Origin: Numida meleagris
Lineage: Eukaryota > Chordata > Aves > Galliformes > Numididae
Assembly: GCF_002078875.1 (NCBI RefSeq)
Contig: NC_034438.1
Span: forward strand, 14,426,183-14,490,182
Reading direction: 5' to 3'
DNA: 64,000 nt
Shown: piece after piece, positions 50,024-62,512 of the stretch
Position numbering within the stretch: position 1 is the stretch's first letter
Layout of the letters: every line of letters begins with the position of its first letter
Made by a program: the position numbers and the translations under genes
The notes under the pieces: model-generated
What the model saw: only the letters and a program-made list of their open reading frames with translations
What the model was told of the DNA's origin: nothing
Database searches by the model: none

Positions 50024-53000
50024 CCAACTAAGAAGCAGGAGACACATGTTTGTAGGAGGAGGTTAGTCACTTTGACACCTGGGCCTGATTAAGCACAGAT
50101 TACAGGTAACAGAGATGCTGTCCCTGGTGATGATGTTTCATATATGTTAGAAAAAAAAATAAAATGCATCTTTTGGTCTCAGGGGAAGTCATGAATATGG
50201 TCTAACTAGAAATGTAACACTATGAACTCAGAGAAACTGACATTTTAAGAAGCTCTCCATATTGAAAGCCTGCTAGACTTACAGTGCTCATCTTGGCAAA
50301 CTTACCTTACTGTCAAAGTACCTTCTTTTCCAAAGTAAAATGGATAATTTGTTCTAGTTACCTGGAAAAGAGAAAAAGAAAAGAAACTAAATATTGAAAA
50401 TGTTTTAAAAAAACATTAAAAAAATAGTCAGCTGGCTTCATAAACATTCAGACATTAGCATAGGCACCACCTGAGCTGAATTTAGATTTCATGCCCTCAC
50501 AGGTGCCTAGTGCTTAAGAGTAATAAGGAGATAACCTCTAGCTACTCAGCACATAAATTTGATTGATTTTGGCTCTGGGAGGGAGGATATGGGTAGAAAG
50601 GAATTAGGAGGTCTGTTATTGAGATACTGGATGAGTCTGAAATCATCTGAGTCTAATTAACTTAATTTTAGAGATGTTATAGTGTAAGGAGTTAATGACC
50701 TGGCTTTCAACTGGGATAAAATCACTTGTTTAAATAGAGGGTAGGGGGAAAATTCTCCTGCTTGACCTTTTGAGTCATAGACCAAAATCTTTGTCTTGCT
50801 GGGGCCCTCATCACCTTTCTCACTGTGGGAAAGATGGAGAGCTCCAGGAATAGCAGGCCATGATAAAATCGCTGCATTGCCTGTAAGTGAGTCATGTAAT
50901 GCTGTTACCCTGAGCAGTTTTGCTAGTTTATTTTATCCTTTAGCTGGAATCCAGATTACATAACTGCTTCTTCAGCCTAAAAACTGGCCTGAATGGCACA
51001 GGTTGGCCATATCTCCTTAGGAGAGCAGATAGATAAGCTACTATTAGGAAGCTGTGTGCACCTACACTGTGGAGTTGAAATTGATTAGTACCACAAAAGA
51101 AATAACCTGAATAACCTTTATGAAGCAGTATGTTGGTAAGGTACTTGTGCAGGCGAAGTTCAGTGCCAGTCTCACTCAACAGTGGTGAAACTTGTGGCTT
51201 TGAAAAACATCTGCTCTACTGACATGGTGGACGTGAATGGGGTTATTTTGTCTCCTCTTATGTGAATGCTTAACTAGCTGAAAAGAAGAATAACTCAGGT
51301 CTGTTAAATATTAGACATTTTCTTAAAGAAAATAATTATTTAATGTTGAGTATATCTCATTCCTTCATATACCTATAAAATATCTATAAGTCTGGTTCTG
51401 CTTGTGCAGTTGCAAATGTATTTGCATACTTTAAGACAGGTGCATCTTCCATGCACTGGGGAAAAGTATTTTCTGAGAGACAGGAAATTATTTAACACAT
51501 GCATTATTTTCCAATATAACTGGCTTATGGAGTCCTGCAGATTGAAATTGTAGATCATAATCATGTCTTTCACATGATGATGCGTAAAACTGTAGACCTT
51601 TTTTTGTAGCATCTTGGCATTGTTATAATTGAAGTAAATAATGTTTACACTGTTTATGAATCTAAAGTTCAGTTAGCTATTGAGTTCCATGTTACCATAT
51701 TTTGCCAATCACTGCTGTTAGTTTTATGAATTATAAATGGTTCATAATACAGAACTACTTTATATTATGAAAAGTCTGCTTCTGACATCTAAATCCATTC
51801 TATCAGCCAAGCCATCAGTGAACTGACAGCCCTGGTCAGCCCAGTAGGATGATAAAATCCAGCTTTGAAGTATATAATCCTCTTATTAGTTATATAAGAC
51901 AGGCAAGCAGGAAATTTTCCAAATGAGGTCTTGAACTGTTTTGTTCTCCACTCATTCAAAAGCCACCCATCCTAGAATCTCAGTAATGACATTTCAAGCC
52001 CAACTTTGGGTAGAAAGGTGTTATAATTTTTGCTATTTTATATTAATCAGAAATGATTTCATCCTTTCTGACATGTTTCATTTCATGTTACTTTTTTATT
52101 AGTATTTTATTTTTCTTTGCTGCCAATTCTATCCATAATCACTCTTCAGAAATTCATTTCAAACCTCCTGGTGCCCCAAACTATTTGTTTCTTTTCTTCT
52201 CTTGAATAGTCTTTTCAGTGGGAAGAGGGACTGAGAAAGCATTAAGAATACACCCACGAGCAGCTTTGTTTTTCCTTAATTTTTTGAACTTCAAAGCCAG
52301 TAACCCAGTGGCAGGGTTCTGAGTGTGCTCTTAGTTTGCAGAGAACTGTTGAATTTAGAGGTTAGAGAGCTGTGTTCCCTCATTTAGTGTTCTAAATTTG
52401 TAACATATTTTAATTCACAGAAAGGTCATGCTGATTTAGTTGATAATGGCTTATATTAATTCCACATGCTGTACCAATTAAAAGCTGGGCACGCAAATTA
52501 AAATGTTTACTAAAGGTGAATGGAAAACAGGGGAGGTTATAAGCCCAAAATGGTTCTTTGAAGTAAGGTTCTATTTGAGAAAATTCTTACACAGAGAAGA
52601 CAAAAGCATAGTGTTTATTATGTCTCAATCAATCCTTACAAAATGTGCCTGGTTTACAATAAACAGTTTTATTTCCTTAGCTGCCAACCTTGACAAGCTG
52701 GTGTGATCTGTCAGAGCCGGACTGGGATCTTTCCATCACACGTAACATGACCAGTAAGAAAGATTCTGCAGGCCAAAATCTGTCCTCAGCTGCACTCCTA
52801 CAAGCCTGTTACCTCTGTCTTGTGTCCTCAGTGACACCAGAGCAAATCTCTCCTCTTCAGCTTCAGAGGTGGGGAGGTAAGGGTGTCGGAGGTAGTGAAG
52901 AGAGTTGTGGGAAACTGGTGCAACCTCTTCTTGCGTAGCTTTGGTGAGCTGTTTTATAAAGCAGGCATATTTATTGAAAAAGATTTAAAAAAAATGGACC

Positions 53001-54599
53001 TTTCCTGCTGTATATCATAACAGATTAACAATAAATGAACAACTTGATTAAAGGTGAATTGGATGGGTCAGAATACAGGGTCATCTTTTGGTTTCACTTT
53101 AAGAAATACTCGTTTCCATTGTGTTAGCAAATGAGAAATGAATTTTAAAAAAATCCATATCTTAAGGTCAGATTTTTTACTAAAATCTATCAGAATTGAA
53201 ATACCGAGTACGCAATTTGTTTTTTTGGAAAGCAATGTATGTGTTCTTTTCTGTATCAACAAGTAACATCTTGCAGTAACAGCTTTGCGACCTGTATTTT
53301 TGACAGTATTGCAAAGTGATTGCTCAGGTAACTATCTGTATTTGGTGAAAAAATAGGAATAACTTTAAGAATAATCAGATACTTCTATTTCTTTTGAGAG
53401 ATAGCTTTAGGGTTCTTTGTCGTGAAAAAGCTAAATGTGTCCACTAACTTGTAAGAAGGGAGTGGGCAGGTTACTAGAATTTACTTTTTAATGGGGTGTT
53501 GGTCCTTTAAAACTTGTTAGGTAGAAGAGCAGTTCCAGAAGAGGGATTTTCTTTTTGAAATTCACTATTTATTAAGTCATGAAAATGAGAAGGAAGATTG
53601 TCATAAAAATAATCCAGTTAGTGATTCTTTGAGGTCATGAAACAGCAAATCCAGAAGATGTGCACAGCATATACAAAGGTGGGGTGTTATAGGAATTTCA
53701 GCTATCACTGTCACTCAACCTGCAACATCTGGAATGTGTCCTTAGTTGTTGGTATTTAGAAATGTTCTGATTTTCATCACTACATCTATGCTAGAAACTA
53801 TTATTGCATCTGAAGCAAGCCACTGTCAAATCTTTCCATTTATAATACATTGATGTTATATTTACAGCATAATAATTTTATTGTTTTTTTTGTTTTACTT
53901 TATCATGTTTAACAATTTCCAAAAAATACCCCATCATCTCAAAGCCCTGTTTCCTAATATTGTTGAGTTTTGCATTACAGCTATACAGAATAAGGTCTTT
54001 CAACACAACAAGTCCAGCAGTCTGGTATGATGTTAAGAAAATGGCTGGGTTTTGAAAATATTTTTATATCACTAAGGACAAAAAAAATCCAGAGCTTCCA
54101 GGACATATGGGATAAAGAAAGTCTTGTCTTCAATCATTTTACCAATAAGAAGACAAAATAAAAGGGCTAGTACTGTTATCAGCCAACAGCAGGAGGATGA
54201 AAAATGGGGAGGGAATGATATTTGTAGAAAATGCTCAAACACCAAGTATACATTAACTGGTTATGAATAAACTTGTAAATTCAAAGATGTGTAATTGCTA
54301 ATATCTGAAATGGCTTTCAGAGGACTGATAAATACAACCTGAGCATCTTGTGAGTGTAAAAATGTTATACAACTCTGTGAAGACAGAAGAGAGAAATCTG
54401 ATAAATAAGAAGGGAGAACTGGCTTCGGTAGACATGGAGAAGGCTGAGGTAGTCAACAAGTTCTTTGCCTCAGTCTTCATTGTCTGTCAGGTTTCCCACA
54501 CCTCTTGTGTTCCTGAACCTCTAGGCTGGGGTCGTGGGAGAAAATACCTCCTACTGTAAAAGCAAGATCAAGACCACGTGATGAGACGGAATATGAAGC

Positions 54600-54797
54600 A
54601 GGATTGGACTACATGATCTACAGAGGTCCACTCCAACTCCTAAAATTCTGAGGTAAATGCAAATTATTTATTTCTAGTAGGAATGCTTGTTTTTCAAGCA
54701 AGTTTAATTTCTTTAGTTCCTAGCTCTGAACACCCAAAAGATTCTACTTTACCAGTATTTTATTCAAAGTTTGTTTCACTATGCCCACAATCTCCTT
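54600..54797 (+). mobile_element. Insertion inside CR1: CR1 3' end plus about 145 bp of unrelated DNA
   Basis: The first part (54598-54653) is the CR1 terminal block: ggattggactacatgatcta, cagaggtccactccaactcc, taaaattctgagg. The remaining 145 bases (54654-54797) are AT-rich and unrelated to CR1. After it, the host CR1 ORF2 resumes at the codon that should follow position 54599. Possible origins are a very short CR1 insertion carrying a downstream flank (3' read-through transduction) or a rearrangement. I saw no target-site duplication, and CR1 often makes none. Confidence 0.65.
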
Positions 54798-55164
54798 GTT
54801 CTATAGAAATCTATGGGGCCAGACAATAGGCATCTCAGGGTCCTAAAGAAACTGGCAAAGCTGCTCTTCATCATATTCAAAAAGTCATGGCTGTCAGCTG
54901 AAGTCCCCAGTAACTGGAAAAAGAGATATATCACTCCTTTTTTGAGAAGAGTAGAAAAGAAAACCAAGGAAACTACAGGCTGCTGAGCCTGACATCTGTT
55001 TCTGAGACGATCCTCCTGGAAACTATATTAAGGCACAGGCAAGACAAGGAGGTGATCTCATGTAGCCAGCATGGCTTCACCAAGGGCAGATCAAGCCTGA
55101 CCAATCTGGAGGTCTTCCATGATGGAACAATGGCATCAGTGCACAAAGGAAAAATAAGCTAGAC

Positions 55165-55608
55165 TTGTGCAAGGCCTTTGATATGGTCACACACTATTTC
55201 CTTACCTCTAAATTGGAGAGAGACGGCTTTGAAGGGTGGACTGGTTGGTGGATAACGAATTGGTTAGATGGTCACAGCCAGAAGATTTTGGTCAAGGGGT
55301 CTATGTCCAGGGAGTGGCCAGTGATGAGTGGTGTCCCCCAGGGATCCATCTTGGGACCAGTGCTCTTCAACATCTTCATCAGTGACCTGGATAATCAGAT
55401 TGAGTACACCCTCAGCAAGTTTGCAGATGACATTAAGATAAGTGGTGCAGTTGATACAGGAGAAAGAAGAGATACCATCCAGACAGACCTGGACGAGCTT
55501 GAGAAGTGGGCCCATGTTACCCTAATGAGGTTCAACAAGGCCAACTGTAAGGTGTTGCACTTATGTCATTGCAATCCGAAACATGCACAGGCTGAGAGAA
55601 CCTGTTGA
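55165..55608 (+). pseudogene. CR1 reverse-transcriptase fragment, 147-codon open frame
   Basis: The best-preserved RT core in the window. Residues in order: [20 protein letters not shown] (RT motif with the first catalytic Asp in the KAFD position), [34 protein letters not shown] (the PQG motif), and [13 protein letters not shown] with the FADD catalytic box at 55420-55431, then [14 protein letters not shown]. An intact ORF2 RT would need the upstream fingers (which are frame-shifted here) and the downstream thumb (deleted), so this is a relic. The ATG at 55165 lies inside the RT and is not a natural start. Confidence 0.9.
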
Positions 55609-55645
55609 GCAGCACTGTGGAGAACTACGTGGATGAAAAGCTCTG

Positions 55646-56751
55646 AATTCACTTTCTGGATTTTGCTGGGCTAATATGATAGTGAATAAAATTGTTCAAG
55701 ATATTGCTATGGTTCCTGTGCAAGTTGAAGAAAAGTTTCCTATAAAATGCTGACTTTCTTTAAAATTTTATTTGGTGAGTTATTCACTGTAATCATGCTC
55801 TAATCCATTACAAAGCTAATGAGTGGAAGTGTACCACATTCACTATTCTACTTGGTTCCCAGCAGAGATGCAGAATATACCTAGAGTCAACATGGATAGT
55901 CCTGTTACAGAATGTAAACATTAAATAAAGTGAAGACTTACTGTCTACACTACTGTACAACGATTTCTATTCATCCTCTAGCACCCCTTCAGAGCATAAG
56001 AGTTGCATCTGCGTCTGATTACATAACATTGTTCTGGCAGTTACACTTCAATAATCTTGTTGTAATAATGGATACTGAAGTCCTGTGTGAGAATGGAGAA
56101 ACCAATATGAAGGGCTTTTTTTGTGTGTGTGCGTGTGTGTGTTGTTTACCCTCTTTTATTGTTATGTTCTACTCTCAGGGCTTAATGTCTATTTAGAGAG
56201 AGAATGAGTTAAGTAGCTCTGTATTCAGTTTATGCTCATGTAACAGTATCTAAACCTAAAATTCTTGTGTAAGTTAATAATGCATGTTTAGTCTCACTTC
56301 AATTCCAGATCAGCTGTGTGTGTCTGCTCATCTGTTGAGAAGTTAGTCTGGATGTGCATGATTGGTGGTAACTAACGTTAGTTTACCTGGCGCAGATTCA
56401 TTTAAGCCAAATAAGTTGTCTTACACCTTACCATTGGGCTAAAGGCTGTCTCTATTCTTTGAACTACCTTGCATTTTCTAATAACTTAACTTGCATGAAG
56501 AAACTTGCACGGCCTGGCCATAGCCAACAGTAGATAATTTGGAAAATAAAATAATTCTCTTCCCTGTGAAAAGAAACCCAAAAAAGAACACCTTTGATCT
56601 GTCTTGCCCCAGGCTGCACCTACACCACTAAATGCATCTCTCTACTTGTAAAACCCAAGATTTTGAACAGCAGCAGCTGGATTTGCAGCACATGATACTT
56701 ACTTCCTCGTACTCATGATTCAGAAGTATCAACGGATTTTTATTTGTCAAA
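55646..56751. other. Unassigned DNA
   Basis: About 1.1 kb, nothing recognised apart from the (TG)n tract at 56122-56143. Confidence 0.6.
56122..56143. repeat. (TG)n microsatellite
   Basis: About eleven TG/CG dinucleotides with one interruption (gcg). A simple repeat. Confidence 0.88.
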
Positions 56752-56811
56752 GACAGGATACCTGGAGATGATCTTAGAGGTCTTTTCTAACATTAATGAT
56801 TCTATGAAATC
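56752..56811 (+). mobile_element. CR1 3' terminus, short fragment
   Basis: The blocks gagatgatcttagaggtctt, ttctaacattaatgattcta and tgaaatcat match the CR1 terminal block (agatgatcttagaggtcttttccaac...atgattctatg). About 60 bp, plus strand, strongly 5'-truncated. Confidence 0.82.
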
Positions 56812-57370
56812 ATAGCAATTCATGAAGTACTGTTGGTGATATTCTTCTCCCTCCTGGCAGAGACAGTGTGTGAAAAAGAGGAAGAATTTTACATTTCATA
56901 CTGAAAATTAAATGCATCCTATGTTTTTCTGGTAAGCAGTTTTAAAGGTTTCTCCTTTCTTTTGTTTTGTATAGAATATTGATAAAGGTAGTGCTTGCAC
57001 TCTGTTGCTGCAAGGCTTTATTTATTTACACTGCCATAAAGCTAGTCTTCTAACACTTGGAGTGTGTACTACAGTTTCTGCCAGTTCTAGAACACATATG
57101 CTAAAGTGGAAAGGTGAATTTCAGAAGAGTAAAAGTATATGCTAATTTGGTTGTGTGTTTTTTTTTTCTTGTTTAGAAGCTTAGCAGGATAACTCTGATC
57201 CAGCACTGGAAGAAGAAAAACAGGTGTTGCCTGGATGCAAAATAGCCATATGTTTGCTATGAATCACTGAAAAAACCTTTTAAGTTAGGAACTCTTTTTC
57301 CTCACATGCACATAAACACAGCAGGCTGAAAGCTAATTGCTCAGAGGCCTTACTATAGCTGGCTTATGCT

Positions 57371-57407
57371 AAAAACAACAGCCACAACAACAACAGCAAC
57401 AAAACAC
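57371..57407. repeat. AAC/ACAGC-rich simple repeat
   Basis: Repeated CAA/AAC with occasional CAGC units. Confidence 0.8.
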
Positions 57408-60133
57408 TTAAAAAAAGACATACTTTATTTTTTTTGTGTGAGAGAATTCAAATTCATGATTTGTGCTTGCAGTCACTAGAGATGCTGGAGAACAGTGAAG
57501 GAGTAGTAATATCCAGTATTTTCTGAAGTAAGAATAAAGCTCTGTTTTCCTGTTTCACTAAGTGCTTTCTACTGCATGCAGGGGACACTGCCAATTTGTT
57601 TTATCAGTGTTCTCATTCTGCTTGGAACAGCTGAGGTACCTGCTTACTTATTGACAGACTCCTCTGGCACACTTTGATTTCTCCTCCAGCTGGTACGTGT
57701 GTGTGCAGGAGGCTGCCGGGCCATGGGGACCCAACATTTACCTGACTCACCTGGCACCTGCAGCTTGTGGCTTTATATCCCTGCTATCTGCCATAGGAAC
57801 CACGCCTCTGACTTCCTTTTCTTGGCTGCTAATTCAGGTCAGGATTAGAAAAGTGTTGTGTCATCTGGGCACCACAAAGCTTCCAGTAACCTCTGAAGGT
57901 GAACTTGCCAGGAGTGAATAAAAGCCGAGCTAAATCTGGTAGCTTATATGTAAGAACACCTTGGTATATATTGCACCTAGGCTTTCTCCTTTATCAAATA
58001 GGAAAAAAACAGAAATAGAATTAATTATGAAAGTCAGATGAAGTTTGCTGTGTTGGCTTCTTCTTTCAGAGTCTCAGCAAACCTGTGGTGTGAAATACAT
58101 CCTCACAGCCTGTACGAGTAAGTCAGGGCAAGCAGAGCACACCTTGCCTCCTGAGAGGACATGCTGCTGTGCAGCCATGGTTTTAGCTGCTGTTTTGACT
58201 TTTATCTAATATTGTACCATAATAACCATTGTAAATACTAACTGAAATGCTTTTTTTTTTCCTTTTGCCCTCACCCATAGAAATCAGATTTGAGAAATCT
58301 GTCAGCAATGATATGCAATTTTATTTCTGTTGATTCAGAATCCAGGCAAAACTGAAGTGGCCATTATTTTAAGTGATTCAGTGCTGATATACCATTCTAC
58401 CCCTTATTTCCTACACACTGATTGTAAATTTCCAGTATGTCTCTGAAAGTATACTGACTTCTTTTTTCTTCTTTGTTCCTTTCTCCATCCGTCAACGACA
58501 TAAATGACTTTTCTGTAACAGCCACTTTCCTCTGAAGCTGTAATGTCTTCTGACATGACACACACTGCCTCAAAGACTGGAAGTGGTAAAGAGCTAAACA
58601 CTCAGATTAGGCTTTTGCATCAGAGTTAATAATAAAAATAGTCTGAGGAAGAGAAGGAAAAAAAGCAGAAGCTTAGTGTGGGAGGAAGCATCATTTAGAG
58701 GCAGTTGTAGAAACTGGAATTTAAAATCAGATACAATTTCTGTGAAACAGCATCACAATCAGCCAAGTGGCTGATCTAAAATTTAAAAAAATGTAAACAT
58801 TTTTCCTTCTCTTTCTCTGTTGTTGACATATCTAATAATCTTTTCTCTTTTGAAGGATGTTTAATGTTTTTTTTTTTTAAATACTGGTTGTTTCTTGTTG
58901 TTATTTTAGCGTGCCTAGAATTTTATTACCCACCTTTGAAAAAACAGCTTTGAGGAAGATGTCTCTGCCCTGATTTGTTAGGTCTCCTTCAGATATGTTT
59001 ATCACAGTACTATGACAGGAGTATGGGCCTGCTTTCCATCTCCTTCACTTCCCCATGTTCTTGGCCTCATAAAGACCTGGCCACCTCTGCTTGAACCTGG
59101 TGTAGTTTTACTTGGCTGAGTCATTCCCTGCATTTGACATTTCCGCAGTCCCACAGGGCTTTAACCCTTCTTTTTTCTACAGTTACCACCTTTGCAGAGA
59201 ATAGCAGCCACCAGGCTGGGTTCACCACAGGCAAGTTGCTGCACTTTTCCAAAGTGAAATAAAATCAACATTTGGATCTCGAGTTGCTTATTGTGTGATG
59301 ATTCCCCTGCCCCCACTTTGCATAAAACATAAATAATGGGACATTGACTCAGGCTGTGTGTCTTAATATCTAAGTTTGTCAGTTATCCAAATGCAATCTA
59401 CTGCGAATGCTGCTGACTCCCATAGTGCATTAAAGTGTATGTAAATAACAACATTCTCTGGGCCTTATTAAATCAAAATAATTTATTAATCCTGGGTGGG
59501 AGGGGAAGAGGAGCAAAGTAAAGTGAGAATTAAGCAGAGATAGAGTATGGGACTAGAAAGATTTTTTAAATGGCAGTTATCAGATTCAGCTGCTGCAATG
59601 TCTGGGTACTGCATTACCAGAACATAGCAGACAAGAGCAAGAAATTGCACGTGCATATTCCTGTGGCTGTTGAAAATAACAAACTTCTGGATCTGTATTG
59701 CATCATTTAGGGGACATGATTTCTGGCTGTAGCTATACATTTTGAGTGCTTTAGCAGAGAATGCTTGTGCCTGTGACAACCCCCTTTTGCTGTCACTATT
59801 ATCCAAGAAATTCTATTATCTGCCAAGCCTGATACTATTTAATGACCTGTCACTGGCTAACATTAAGCATTGAAATTGTGGGCATTGATTTAGATTGTTC
59901 TGTATTTTTTAATTTTTTTTTTTTACATTGTGTAAATGCATACTCGTTATCCTTTAATGAGTCAGGTTATTTAAATTTCAGATCAGACTGGGGATGTTGT
60001 GAGTGTGATACTTCTATATTCCTCTGCCATCTGTCACTGAGGAGCTCCTTAAAGCTGCAGCCTTGGTTAGAAGAACAGCTTAGTCACATAATCTCTGTCC
60101 CCATTTCTAAGCAAAGATCAGTGACAGGTTATG

Positions 60134-60251
60134 CTTCCTTTTCCTTTTTTTCTCTTTCTTTTTCCTTCATTTTTTTCTTTTTTTTTCCTTCATTTTTTTC
60201 TTTTTTTTCCTTTCTTTCCTTCTTCTTTTTCTCCCTTCTTCCTTTTTTTCC
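60134..60251. repeat. Polypyrimidine tract (T/C-rich, about 118 bp)
   Basis: Almost only C and T for about 118 bases; the exceptions are single A residues at 60159 and 60192. It contains a tandem duplication of a roughly 29-base unit beginning ccttcattttttt. Such mirror-rich homopyrimidine runs can adopt triplex structure. Confidence 0.93.
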
Positions 60252-60337
60252 AAGTGAAACGTTCACAGTAACTGTGCAGGCACTAAGGCTAGGTGGGATA
60301 TTCAAAGACAATTGTATTGGTATTAAAGACATTATGT

Positions 60338-60373
60338 GTATCTAAGTAGCTCAGGCCAGAGCTACTTAGATAC
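60338..60373. repeat. Perfect 15-bp inverted repeat, 6-base loop
   Basis: gtatctaagtagctc (60338-60352) and its exact reverse complement (60359-60373) flank aggcca. Pairing does not extend outward. No poly-T follows to suggest a terminator-like role, and nothing is known about it. Confidence 0.93.
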
Positions 60374-61122
60374 TGCATATTGCAGGAACTCACATCTTGA
60401 GGTAGTAATTAATGCAAATCTCTGGTGCTGAAACAAGGCAAGTAACTAATTTTAAATTCCACTCTGACAGGAAAAGGAGGCATTGTCTGATCTTATGATT
60501 TTTCTTCCTTTTGATGCCACTGAGTGAGATCAGACAACCAAAGCTAAAGGAGAGGTGCTGCTCACTCACTTCTGAAGTAAAACAGGACTAACCAAAGCAG
60601 AGAGACCAAAGATGGGCTGAGAAAGATCAGCCTTACATTTCCCATGTGGAATTTGTATAATAACCTACAGAGATAACCTGAAGAGCTGGGGATTGTTAGC
60701 TGAGCAGTTTTCGCTGTGATGCTGATTTTGTTCCAAATCAATGACACTTTATCAAAGCTAACTGGTTTGTGTTCATGCTATTCTTTGTTCCAGCTAACAG
60801 ACTGTCCCCTGGGCTCTTGCTCAGGTGGACCATGGTGGGCTGCAGACCTTATCTGGGTGGAAGAGCAGACAGACTGGAAGCCTGAAACCAAAAGGGAGGA
60901 TCCTTTGGGAGCTCCTGAAAGCATCAGAAGCAGAAAACATGGATGCTGACAGCAAATGAGTGCTCATTCCAGTGCTGGAAGAGCACTGGCTTTGTCAAAA
61001 AGGAGAAGGGATAGGTCTGTAAAAAGAAGGTTCCCTTTTTGCCAACCCCCAGCCTCACCCTGAGAGTACAGCAAGATATTTTTTTAGCTTTCTGAAAGCA
61101 GATGTAACTTTGTTCATCTGAA

Positions 61123-61150
61123 TACTTGGCAAGTGTTATCTTGCCAAGTA
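61123..61150. repeat. Perfect 11-bp inverted repeat, 6-base loop
   Basis: tacttggcaag (61123-61133), loop tgttat, cttgccaagta (61140-61150). The inner part (ttggcaag...cttgccaa) resembles a split NFI half-site pair (TTGGC/GCCAA), but with an unusual gap. No evidence of binding is visible. Confidence 0.9.
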
Positions 61151-62415
61151 GTGCTCCTGCACAGCAAGAGGGCCCGTGGCACAGCTGATAAGGCACCAGG
61201 CTTGGGATACATAATCCCATATGTTCTGCAGTGATCATCAGCATTTTCTTTTTCTTTCTCTCACATAGTATGTAAGCTCTACCGAAGACTGTTGTATGGA
61301 GGAACCTGGTTGTTCTTCAGACCCTTAATTTCATAAAAAGAAAAGTGGTATCTCTCTAGTTTTACTTAATTCATCTAGGTCTCACCTGGGTCAGCACTGT
61401 TTGAGAGCAGAAAAAGAAAAGTCATATTCTAGATCCCTCACCTTTCTTTTTTTTTTGAATGTCAGTTATCTTCATAATTTATCTGTAAAAGCAACTGGTT
61501 TATTATATTTGGTTTTCTTTCTATAAAGGTTCTACTGTTGATTTTATTGAATATATCTCTTATTAGTTTATTACATAGTTTGAATGAATGTTGGTGTGAT
61601 ACTTAAACAGCATTGTGGAACCAGTGAGGACAAAGGCAATCAGTCTGCCAATTGCTACACTTGCAATCTGATCTGCATCACTGACATGAAATGAAGATCA
61701 GGTGTAAACTCATAATCTTACTCTTTCATGCAAATACGCAAAATGAGTGCTGCTTTCTATTCTGCCACCTCACTCATGTCTCAGTAACATTAGAATCTTT
61801 TTTGTCTTTACATTTCTAATTGGCTTAATGTTCCTGTGACTTGTTGAAATTATGTCCTTGTCATACAAGTGTTGTTAACACTTTCCCTGTGAAATAGGTC
61901 CTTAATTGCTAAAAGAAAACACTTTTATATGTTTCTGAATCTTTGGCTTCTTTCATTCTTTGCAGCATTTTCTTCTCTTCAGAATGAATTCAGTAAACAA
62001 CAGTGACATCTTCCAATCAGAAATGTTTTCTGCTAGACAAGTAGGATTTCAGTGCTGTAATTCCGTGTATGTTACTAAACAAAGATATGATTCAGTACTG
62101 GTACTGAAAAATAACAAATGACTTTTTTCACCTCTGTTCAATTTCAAAATGCAGTCTCTAGCACATAATCTTTTCTGTCGGTGAAATTGAGGTTCTTGAA
62201 CTTACCTGATGAAAAATGTGCTACATTATAGTCTCGCACAGAGAATGTGACAAAGCATATGTAACAAAATATTTTTCAAGTGTTAGACTGCATAAACACT
62301 GAGAAAATTAAATCACTGAAAAAAAAGAATACTTTTTTTCTTTTTTCTTTTTTTTAGAAAAAGCCTTTCCTAATTCAACATCTGACTTTCCAGTGGGATG
62401 GAAAAAAATGATAAT

Positions 62416-62452
62416 CCTTTTTCTCTATGCCTTTTTTCTCTATGCCTTTTTT
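62416..62452. repeat. Short tandem duplication, T-rich
   Basis: The unit ctttttctctatgcc is repeated twice, then followed by T. A slippage product. Confidence 0.8.
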
Positions 62453-62512
62453 AACTGTAGTTAACATAATATTGTTGCTACCTGAATTTCTCTAAGTTGA
62501 TAAGTCTGTAAA

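Larger units (their letters stand above)
44108..54365. other. Unassigned DNA
   Basis: About 10.3 kb with no gene I can support. It includes a 15-base A run (44755-44769), TTAT repeats (46225-46246, 48069-48086), a T16 run (46984-46999) and a (CAG)n tract (50007-50023). The minus-strand open frame 45571-46038 (155 codons) is the longest outside CR1 and low-complexity DNA, but is unrecognised. The 91-codon minus-strand frame at 44064-44339 overlaps the LTR edge. Confidence 0.6.
54366..55645 (+). mobile_element. CR1 LINE, ORF2 region, interrupted by a 198-bp insertion
   Basis: A plus-strand CR1 covering the linker and most of the reverse transcriptase. Part one (54366-54599) reads [20 protein letters not shown], then the FFASVF segment, and reaches the D-Q-D-H-V-M-R-R-N-M stretch. 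Part two resumes at about 54798 with the next expected residues (K-S-M-G-P-D at 54810-54830) and continues through [31 protein letters not shown] and [11 protein letters not shown] to 'gtggatgaaaagctc' (55630-55644). Because the two parts are consecutive in ORF2, they are one copy split by 54600-54797. Both ends are truncated; the 3' terminus is absent, presumably by later deletion. Frameshifts lie between 54900 and 55165. Confidence 0.9.
56812..62512. other. Unassigned DNA
   Basis: About 5.7 kb without a supported gene. It holds an AAC-rich tract (57371-57407), the polypyrimidine tract (60134-60251), perfect inverted repeats at 60338-60373 and 61123-61150, and a short tandem duplication at 62416-62452. 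The 167-codon open frame 59842-60345 runs through the polypyrimidine tract and is a composition artefact. The 74-codon frame at 57697-57921, in a locally GC-richer patch, is unrecognised. Confidence 0.6.

Noticed and set aside
59842..60345. 167-codon open frame as a gene
   Set aside because: It runs through the polypyrimidine tract, giving long Phe/Ser/Leu runs. This is an effect of composition.
61177..61230. tRNA-like segment with a good A-box (tggcacagctg) and a 5-bp anticodon-like stem at 61203-61219
   Set aside because: The B-box is poor, the acceptor ends do not pair, the hairpin is offset from where an anticodon arm should sit, and the loop lacks T at position 33.
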